Shown piece after piece: positions 1-5,106 of a DNA stretch of 13,160 bases. The translations under genes and the position numbers were made by a program. This stretch comes from an uncultured bacterium (GTDB lineage: Bacteria; Planctomycetota; UBA1135; UBA2386): contig CALKYL010000469.1 in assembly GCA_938003515.1 (NCBI GenBank), positions 1 through 13,160 of the forward strand, written 5' to 3'. A model generated the notes under the pieces. That model worked only from the letters and a program-made list of their open reading frames with translations, searched no databases and was not told where the DNA came from. Positions within the stretch are counted from its first letter, which is position 1. Each line of letters begins with the position of its first letter.

Positions 1-35
1 CTACACTCTTTCCCTACACGCCGCTCTTCCGATCT
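1..35 (+). other. Illumina TruSeq adapter remnant (not genomic)
   Basis: Bases 1-35 match the 3' part of the standard Illumina universal/Read 1 adapter ending in GCTCTTCCGATCT, with one mismatch at position 21 (c instead of A). This is untrimmed library adapter at a contig end, not biology. The reading frame of the next gene happens to run open through it, so a gene caller could add false N-terminal residues. The genome starts at position 36. Confidence 0.97.
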
Positions 36-37
36 GC

Positions 38-1675
38 CTCGACCAGGTCGCCAACGAAGGCGACCTCGTCACCCTGACCGGACGCGCCAGCACCGACCCC
101 GAAGGCCAGCCGCTGAGCTACCGCTGGACCCAGGTCGGCGGCCCGACCGTGCAGATGGTCGGCGCGAACGGGCCGGTGCTCGCGTTCGACGCCCCGGACC
201 TGGTCGCCAACACGCAGCTCGACTTCGTGCTGACGGTCGGCGACGGCACGACGCAGGCGAGCGACACGGTCAGCGTGTTCGTCAACGCCGACGACGACGC
301 GCCGACCGTCGACGCCGGCGCCGACCGGGTCGTGCGCGCCCGCGCCGACGTGCAGCTGTCCGCGACCGGCTCCGACCCCGAGAACCGGCCGTTGACCTAC
401 CGATGGCAGCAGGTCGGCGGCCCGACGGTGGCGCTCAGCGATCCCAACATCGCGAACCCGACGTTCACCGCGCCGGTCGCCACCGACGGCGCGATCCTGC
501 AGTTCGTCGTCGGCGTCGACGACGGCACGACCACCGCGTTCGACACCGTGCGCGTCGTGATCGCGCCGAACGCGGCGCCGCAGGTGTCCGTGCAGGCGAT
601 GCCTGGCGCCACCTCCGGCCAGCCCATGATGCTGGGCGCCGCGGCGCGCGACCCCGACGGCGACGCGTTGACCTACCGGTGGACGCAGGTGGCCGGACCG
701 CAGGTCGTGCTGCCGGCCAACGACCGGCCGCTGCTGCAGTTCGTCGCGCCGGACGTCGCGTCGACCACCAACCTGACGTTCCGCGTCGACGTGTCGGACG
801 GCAACGCGACCACGAGCCAGGTCGTCGTGGTCCCGGTCGAACCGGCCGAGCAGGCCGCGCCCGAACCGACGGTCCAGCCGGCACAGCCGGCGACCGCGCC
901 CCGGAACGACGCCCCGGCGAGCGAGCCGGAGGTGACCGAGGAGCCGCAGACCCCCGCGGCGCTGCCGGCGCCGACCTTCCCCAGCGGATTCGTGCCGGTC
1001 GTGACCGCGCCGACGGCGCCTTCGGCGCCGGGCGACACGGAGCTGCCGGAGTCGACGTTCGAGCAGCTGTCCGCGGCCACGCAGCTCGACGACGACGGAG
1101 GGAACGACACGACGCCGGTGGCGGACGCCGGCATCGACTCGGAGTCCAGCGAGGACGAGGTCGAACGGGACCGCTCGGACTTCCTCGTGACCGGCACGCT
1201 GCCGGAGGAGCCGGTCGGCTCCGGCACCGGCAGCACGCGCTTCGCGCCGCCCGACCTCGTGCTCGCCGACGCCGGCGACGAGGTCACGTTGAACGCCCGC
1301 CTCGACACGGCGGCGACCGCTGGAGCCCTCGACGACGCGCGCTGGACGCAGGTGGCCGGCACGCCGCTCGACCTCGGCAAGGCCGAAGGCGGCGTGCTGC
1401 GCGTGCGCATGCCCGAGGTGTTCGTGGAGGAAGAGCTCGTCTTCGAGGTCGAGATCGTGCGCGGCAACGAGCGCGTCGTGCAGGAGGTGACGGTGCAGGT
1501 GCAGCCGGTCGGCATCACCAGCCGCTCGCTGTCGATCGACCAGCAGGCCGTGGTGACGGAGCAGGTCGACGCCGGCGACGACGGCGACGGCCAGAGCCGC
1601 GGCGTCGGCAAGCTGTGGGCGACGCTGCTGGCGTTCTTCGGGGCCCAGACCGGACGCCGCGGGCGGGCGTCGTGA
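38..1675 (+). CDS. PKD/REJ-type Ig-like repeat surface protein, 5' truncated
   Basis: The 5' end is lost at the contig edge. The visible part is 545 residues, frame starting at 38, and no start codon can be chosen. Three PKD-like repeats of about 90 residues follow each other (roughly 1-84, 88-177, 179-267), each with the hallmark DP(E/D)G..L.YRW.QV.GP followed by a VxDG.....T.V strand. Residues 268-400 are a Pro/Ala/Glu-rich then acidic linker, probably disordered. A degenerate fourth repeat (about 400-495, with ARWTQVAG) follows. The C-terminus has an acidic Gly/Asp spacer, a hydrophobic core LWATLLAFFGA and a basic end TGRRGRAS. Such repeats are known from extracellular adhesive or structural proteins, so a secreted or surface location is inferred. 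The last 110 bases are duplicated at 3658-3768. The original neighbour was probably the adaptor operon now starting at 3846, which makes this protein a candidate substrate of that system. Confidence 0.9.
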   Translation, partial: LDQVANEGDLVTLTGRASTDPEGQPLSYRWTQVGGPTVQMVGANGPVLAFDAPDLVANTQLDFVLTVGDGTTQASDTVSVFVNADDDAPTVDAGADRVVRARADVQLSATGSDPENRPLTYRWQQVGGPTVALSDPNIANPTFTAPVATDGAILQFVVGVDDGTTTAFDTVRVVIAPNAAPQVSVQAMPGATSGQPMMLGAAARDPDGDALTYRWTQVAGPQVVLPANDRPLLQFVAPDVASTTNLTFRVDVSDGNATTSQVVVVPVEPAEQAAPEPTVQPAQPATAPRNDAPASEPEVTEEPQTPAALPAPTFPSGFVPVVTAPTAPSAPGDTELPESTFEQLSAATQLDDDGGNDTTPVADAGIDSESSEDEVERDRSDFLVTGTLPEEPVGSGTGSTRFAPPDLVLADAGDEVTLNARLDTAATAGALDDARWTQVAGTPLDLGKAEGGVLRVRMPEVFVEEELVFEVEIVRGNERVVQEVTVQVQPVGITSRSLSIDQQAVVTEQVDAGDDGDGQSRGVGKLWATLLAFFGAQTGRRGRAS

Positions 1676-1677
1676 CG
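1567..1677 (+). repeat. 111-bp direct repeat, copy 1 (3' end of PKD gene)
   Basis: This stretch aligns without gaps to 3658-3768 at an offset of 2091 bases. I find four mismatches by eye: 1572 c/a, 1585 c/t, 1648 g/c and 1654 a/g. It covers the codons of the acidic spacer, the hydrophobic core, the Arg-rich end, the stop codon and two further bases. Identity stops abruptly on both sides. Confidence 0.95.
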
Positions 1678-1760
1678 TCGAGACGGATGCTGCCCTGACC
1701 GGCGCGCGCGTCCGGGCGCCCCCCTTGCGACCGAACTGAGGCGATGGTTCGCTACCGGAC

Positions 1761-2273
1761 ATGCGGGAGACGGACGATCGCGAAACGGAACGCGAAGTCC
1801 GCGCTGCGGCGCGGGCGGGAGCTCGCTCGGTCACGCGCCGCCGACAAGTCGTTGCGGACGCCGTCGAGGAAGCCTCGTATCAATGGCTGCTCCGCAACTA
1901 CGCCGGGGGCGCCGACGTCCGCAGCCCCCGATCCTGGGCCTTCGCGGTCGGCGCGAACACCGCGAAGAGACTCGCGAAAGGCCCGGGCGAGTCGGGCCGA
2001 CGGGACCCGACCGTGGATTCGCTCGAGACGCTTGCGGCCACTCGCGCTGCCGAAATCCGTGCTCGGCTCGCTTCCGGCCTGGAAGCATGTCGCCCGTTGC
2101 TGACCCGGAAGCAGTTCGAGGTCGTGCAGGTCCTCGCACGGTCCGGATCGTCCCTGCACCGTGCCGCGAGGATGCTCGGCATGGATCGCTCTGGCCTACG
2201 GCGCGTCTTCCAGCGGGCGTTGATGCGTCTGACGCTGGCCCAAAAACGTCCCCCCCCCCACTCATCCGGTTGA
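1761..2273 (+). CDS. Sigma-70-like / HTH regulatory protein, possibly frameshifted
   Basis: A 170-residue basic protein. Residues 53-73 (SPRSWAFAVGANTAKRLAKG) resemble the core of sigma region 2 as in ECF factors (PRAWLFRVARN type). Residues 115-156 form a helix-turn-helix like sigma region 4 (LTRKQFEVVQVL, then AARMLGMDRSGLRRVFQRAL). ECF factors recruit RNA polymerase to specific promoters. This one is divergent, so another LuxR/sigma-like HTH role is possible. The ATG at 1761 is the only start in frame after an in-frame TGA at 1737. There is no good ribosome site; GAGGCG at 1738-1743 is too far upstream. The 3' end contains ten C in a row (2250-2259). With one C fewer the frame would run on to a TGA at 2365-2367, overlapping the next start as ATGA. 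Base composition is lower in GC than in the flanking operons. Confidence 0.68.
   Translation: MRETDDRETEREVRAAARAGARSVTRRRQVVADAVEEASYQWLLRNYAGGADVRSPRSWAFAVGANTAKRLAKGPGESGRRDPTVDSLETLAATRAAEIRARLASGLEACRPLLTRKQFEVVQVLARSGSSLHRAARMLGMDRSGLRRVFQRALMRLTLAQKRPPPHSSG
2250..2259 (+). repeat. C10 homopolymer tract inside the sigma-like gene
   Basis: Ten consecutive C, preceded by an A5 run four bases upstream. It sits eight codons before the stop at 2271-2273. Removing one C opens frame 1 to a TGA at 2365-2367; adding one C opens frame 2 to a TGA at 2354-2356. The tract is therefore either an indel-prone sequencing site or a slippage site that changes the C-terminus. Confidence 0.9.
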
Positions 2274-2363
2274 AGGATCGCCGGAGCCGGTTCACCGCCC
2301 CTGGGCCATCGGCCCTGAACGTTGCTCACCGGTCCGACGGCTCGACCGAACCCTGAGTCAGAC

Positions 2364-3077
2364 ATGATGCGCAGCCTGTTCTTGCTGGTAGTCGGCTTCG
2401 CTGTCATCTGGGCGCTCGGACGCCACGACCCGCAGGCTCCGCCGAACAGCAGCGCCTCTTCCCTCGACAGCCGGGCAGACGATCGCGACGAGCCATCGCG
2501 CCCCGACGCGCAGGAGCACGCGAAGTATCCAGCGTCCGAGTCAGCGAGCCCCGTGCCGGAACGCTCGGAAGTCCGTCTCGAGCCCGGTGCATCGACAGTC
2601 GGGGTGCGAGCCGCTCTACCCGAGCACCGCGAGATGCTGGCTCGTGCGGTTCGCCTGGGCGTTCTGCCGGATACGGACGTCGTCCTGAAGACCGACGAGC
2701 AATGGGCGGAACTGTTCAGGATGTGGTCGGATGTCACCGATCAGATCCGGGTGGAGGCCACTGCCCGTCGTACGCTGGGTCACAGGATCGCGCTGGAACG
2801 AATGGAACGGGGCGCGTACCAAGCGTTCGAGGTAGACGAAACCGAGCGTCGTGCGGCCGGGGACTTTCGCGGACCGTGGGACGACAAGACGCATCCCGAC
2901 GAGATCGTCTCCAATCGCTTCATGCACCGCGACGGTGGGGGTCAGATCGTTCACACCGTGAGGATCCCTCCGGGCGACGTTCCTGAGATCGACGACGCCA
3001 CGTTTCGAATCCACCTGCTGAATCAGTTGCGCCGTGAAAGCGTGTGCAACTTCGTCCGGCAACACTCCGTGCGGTAG
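2364..3077 (+). CDS. Single-pass membrane-anchored protein of unknown function
   Basis: A protein of 237 residues from the ATG at 2364; an upstream in-frame ATG at 2322 would add 14 residues before the membrane segment. I prefer 2364 because the hydrophobic segment MMRSLFLLVVGFAVIWALG then begins at residue 1, as in an uncleaved signal anchor. Residues 20-75 are polar and rich in Ser, Pro, Asp and Arg, a likely disordered linker. Residues about 85-237 look like a folded, charged, partly helical domain without a motif I recognise. Directly downstream of a sigma-like gene, a membrane-anchored protein could be a regulatory partner, but no anti-sigma signature such as a zinc motif is visible. GC is lower than in the flanking operons. 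Start codons at 2364 and 2367 are both possible. Confidence 0.72.
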   Translation: MMRSLFLLVVGFAVIWALGRHDPQAPPNSSASSLDSRADDRDEPSRPDAQEHAKYPASESASPVPERSEVRLEPGASTVGVRAALPEHREMLARAVRLGVLPDTDVVLKTDEQWAELFRMWSDVTDQIRVEATARRTLGHRIALERMERGAYQAFEVDETERRAAGDFRGPWDDKTHPDEIVSNRFMHRDGGGQIVHTVRIPPGDVPEIDDATFRIHLLNQLRRESVCNFVRQHSVR

Positions 3078-3087
3078 TCATCCTCGC

Positions 3088-3093
3088 AAGGAG
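3088..3093 (+). promoter_or_regulatory. Shine-Dalgarno site AAGGAG deciding a GTG start
   Basis: AAGGAG lies 8 bases before the GTG at 3102. It is the clearest ribosome binding site in the window; most other genes here have none or a weak one. It fixes the start of the Cys-rich secreted protein and supports that this gene is translated. Confidence 0.8.
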
Positions 3094-3101
3094 ACCAGAC
3101 C

Positions 3102-3614
3102 GTGAAATCCGTTCTGGCAGTTTTCCTGTCGTCCTTTGGACTCGTTTCCATCGCTTCGCGCATCGAAGTCGAACCCGAAGACCCCGGCCGAGCCAGCTTT
3201 CGAGTTCAAGAATGCACAGGCTGCTTCGGCAGCAAGACCGGGCCATACTCGAACAGCAGTTGCATCACGATCGTGGCCACCGACGCCAGCGTAGGAAGCG
3301 GAACGTGCACCGGGACGACGTCGCCGTGCAGCGAAACTCCGTGCGCCATGAGCGGCACCTTTCAGGTGACGATCGCGAGCGGGTCCGCGTGCACCGTCTA
3401 TCGCCGCGGCAGGATCAACGACCAGTGTATCCCAGGCACGGAAGTGTACAGTCCTGGCTCCACGGACACGTTTCACTACGACGACCAGACACTGGATTGT
3501 GGAACGTCGCTCTTCGAGCTGTTCTACATCACCGACCCGGGCAACTCGTGCAATCTCAACGCGGCGGCGGGTTGGGGCTTCACATGCACCGATTGCGTCC
3601 TGACCCACGGATGA
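3102..3614 (+). CDS. Small secreted cysteine-rich protein, unknown function
   Basis: A protein of 170 residues from GTG 3102, set by a strong ribosome site. Residues 1-19 (MKSVLAVFLSSFGLVSIAS) form a typical signal peptide. The mature part has 12 cysteines: 38, 41, 54, 69, 76, 81, 97, 109, 133, 150, 162 and 165. CxxC pairs stand at both ends (ECTGC and CTDC), and the rest is rich in Ser, Thr and Gly. An even number of cysteines in an exported protein suggests a disulfide-stabilised fold; metal binding by the CxxC pairs is an alternative. I do not recognise the family. It begins 24 bases after the membrane-anchored protein, so the two probably share a transcript. Its stop overlaps the start of a 51-codon ORF (ATGA at 3611-3614). 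Local GC is low for this window (32 of 60 bases at 3121-3180). Confidence 0.82.
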   Translation: MKSVLAVFLSSFGLVSIASRIEVEPEDPGRASFRVQECTGCFGSKTGPYSNSSCITIVATDASVGSGTCTGTTSPCSETPCAMSGTFQVTIASGSACTVYRRGRINDQCIPGTEVYSPGSTDTFHYDDQTLDCGTSLFELFYITDPGNSCNLNAAAGWGFTCTDCVLTHG

Positions 3615-3766
3615 CCGAAGACGGCATCCGCGCTGGCAGGCCGACGCCTCGTTGGACCGACGACGGCGACGACGGTGACGGCCAGAGCCGCGGCGTCGGC
3701 AAGCTGTGGGCGACGCTGCTGGCGTTCTTCGGGGCCCACACCGGGCGCCGCGGGCGGGCGTCGTGA
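3611..3766 (+). CDS. 51-residue ORF carrying the duplicated C-terminal tail
   Basis: Starts at the ATG that overlaps the stop of the Cys-rich gene (ATGA), an arrangement that permits translational coupling. The first 15 residues (MTEDGIRAGRPTPRW) are unique. From about residue 16 it repeats the end of the PKD protein: acidic Gly/Asp spacer, GKLWATLLAFFGA core, then TGRRGRAS. It may be a remnant left when region B was inserted, in which case it is not a true gene. It could also be a functional short peptide placed just before an export-type operon. No ribosome site of its own is visible. I am sure of the ORF and the repeat, not of expression. Confidence 0.4.
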   Translation: MTEDGIRAGRPTPRWTDDGDDGDGQSRGVGKLWATLLAFFGAHTGRRGRAS

Positions 3767-3768
3767 CG
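3658..3768 (+). repeat. 111-bp direct repeat, copy 2
   Basis: Second copy of the 3' end of the PKD gene (copy 1 at 1567-1677), about 96% identical with no indel. It lies after the low-GC segment and 77 bases before the first adaptor gene. The reading frame of the tail is kept intact. Of the four differences, two are silent, and three of the four fall at third codon positions, which hints at, but does not prove, selection on the encoded peptide. Confidence 0.95.
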
Positions 3769-3845
3769 CCGGTGCCACCGCCGGGTCCGGGGCCACGCAA
3801 GTTCCTCTAAAGCAGCGACTTCGCGTCTTCCCGATAGACCCGGGG

Positions 3846-4694
3846 ATGACGCCGACACCCCAGCTGCTCGCCTTCTGGCTGGCCGTGCTCTGTGGCGCGA
3901 TCCCGCCGCCGGAGCGGCCGGGACCGCGCGCGTCGTTCGTCGGCATCACCGTGCCGAGCAAGGTGGCCACCGTGTCGCCCGAGCAGGCCGGCAAGATCGT
4001 CGAGGTGCCGGTCGCCGACGGCGACCGCGTGGACGCCGACGACGTGCTGTTCCGGCTCAACTCGACGCTCGAGCAGCTCGAGGTCGAGCGGCTCGAGGCG
4101 CTCGCGTCGTCGGACCTGTCGGAGCGGCGCGCGGCCGCGGCGCTGGCGCACGCCGAACAGCAGGCGGAGCGCGTGCGCGACCTGCGTAACAAGGACATCA
4201 GCAGCGAACGCGACCTGCAGGACCAGCTGCACGAGGTCGAGCTCGCGCGGCTCCGCCTCGAGCAGGCCCGGCTCGAACGCGCCCAGGCGCAGAACGCGCG
4301 CGCGCAGGCGCGCCCGCTGCTCGCCCAGCGCACCGTGACGAGTCCGTTCGCCGGCGTGGTCACGCAGCGGCTGCGCGGCGTCGGAGAGGCGGTCGAGAAG
4401 TTCGCGCCGGTCGTCGAGGTCATGAGCCTCGACCCGCTCTGGATCGAGTTCGAGTGCCCGATCAACGAGCAACACCTGTTCGTCAAGGGCGGCAGGGCGC
4501 TCGTCGCGCCGGCGGTTCGCCCGGACGACACCCGCGTCGCCACCGTGCTGTTCGTGTCGCCCAAGTCGACGGCGTCGAGCCACAGCTTCACGATCCGCGC
4601 CTCGGTCGACAACGGCGACCTGACGTGGAAGACGGGGCAGAAGATGACCATCGAGCCGCTCGATGCCGAGCCGCCGAGCAAGCCGGGCAAGTGA
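3846..4694 (+). CDS. HlyD/AcrA-family periplasmic adaptor (membrane fusion protein)
   Basis: A protein of 282 residues. ATG 3846 was chosen because it is preceded by CGGGG and places a hydrophobic signal (QLLAFWLAVLCGAIP) at the N-terminus; the frame stays open upstream to 3675 but that part reads as repeat DNA. Order: signal peptide 1-20; first half of a biotinyl-lipoyl-like domain 40-73 (AGKIVEVPVADGDRVDADDV); long helical hairpin or coiled coil 74-160 rich in Glu, Arg, Ala and Leu; second lipoyl half 163-195 (TVTSPFAGVV); beta-barrel 197-272. Family members link an inner-membrane pump to an outer-membrane channel. At 282 residues it is short for the family but has every core element. The Cys at 16 is not in a canonical lipobox. 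First gene of a four-gene operon; the next start is 4 bases after its stop. Confidence 0.9.
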   Translation: MTPTPQLLAFWLAVLCGAIPPPERPGPRASFVGITVPSKVATVSPEQAGKIVEVPVADGDRVDADDVLFRLNSTLEQLEVERLEALASSDLSERRAAAALAHAEQQAERVRDLRNKDISSERDLQDQLHEVELARLRLEQARLERAQAQNARAQARPLLAQRTVTSPFAGVVTQRLRGVGEAVEKFAPVVEVMSLDPLWIEFECPINEQHLFVKGGRALVAPAVRPDDTRVATVLFVSPKSTASSHSFTIRASVDNGDLTWKTGQKMTIEPLDAEPPSKPGK

Positions 4695-4698
4695 TCCG

Positions 4699-5106
4699 AT
4701 GACGCACGACTTCCGCACCAGCTCCACCGGACAGGACGAGAGCGACCTGCTGGACGAACTCGAGGTCCGCTGCCGCACCAACGTCGCGGCCGTGCGCGCG
4801 TCGGCGTCGCACCGCGTGCGCGCGCGCATCGAGGTCTGGGCGGGCAACGCCTGCGACCGCCAGGCGATGATCGCCGAGGTCTCGACCAGCGAGCTGTGCG
4901 ACACCGGCCTGACCGGCCTCGCCGTCTCCCCGGTCATGGTCGGCAGCGTCTTCCTGCTGCGCTTCGACGAGCGCGTGCTCGACGTCCCGCCGACGCTCGC
5001 CGTGTGCTCGCGCTGCGCGATGCTCGGCGACCGCTCGTTCGAAGTGCAGTTCCGCTTCACCTCGCCGCTCGACGTCGAGGCCCTGTTCGCACGCGACGAG
5101 CCGTGA
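4699..5106 (+). CDS. PilZ-like protein, candidate c-di-GMP receptor
   Basis: A protein of 135 residues. It carries the two PilZ landmarks in the right order: RxxxR at residues 39-43 (HRVRARIEV) and a DxxxxG turn at 68-73 (DTGLTG), followed by beta-strand-like sequence to about 123. In the usual D/NxSxxG motif the third position is Ser; here it is Gly, so ligand binding is uncertain. PilZ proteins bind cyclic di-GMP and tune motility, secretion or polysaccharide export. The start lies 4 bases after the adaptor stop and the stop overlaps the GTG of the next gene (GTGA), so it belongs to the export operon and may act as its second-messenger switch. An in-frame ATG at 4663 inside the adaptor gene is a less likely start. 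The assignment rests on motifs read by eye. Confidence 0.66.
   Translation: MTHDFRTSSTGQDESDLLDELEVRCRTNVAAVRASASHRVRARIEVWAGNACDRQAMIAEVSTSELCDTGLTGLAVSPVMVGSVFLLRFDERVLDVPPTLAVCSRCAMLGDRSFEVQFRFTSPLDVEALFARDEP

Noticed and set aside
1701..1720. GGCGC..GCGCC hairpin after the PKD gene as a terminator
   Set aside because: Only a 5-bp stem with a 10-base loop, followed by C rather than T.
14..1834. Minus-strand open frame of about 600 codons opposite the PKD gene
   Set aside because: Low-complexity Arg-rich translation that runs into the adapter; it is a shadow of the PKD repeats.
1567..3768. The direct repeats as insertion-sequence ends or a CRISPR array
   Set aside because: Only two copies 2.1 kb apart, direct orientation, partly coding, no transposase and no short flanking target duplication seen.
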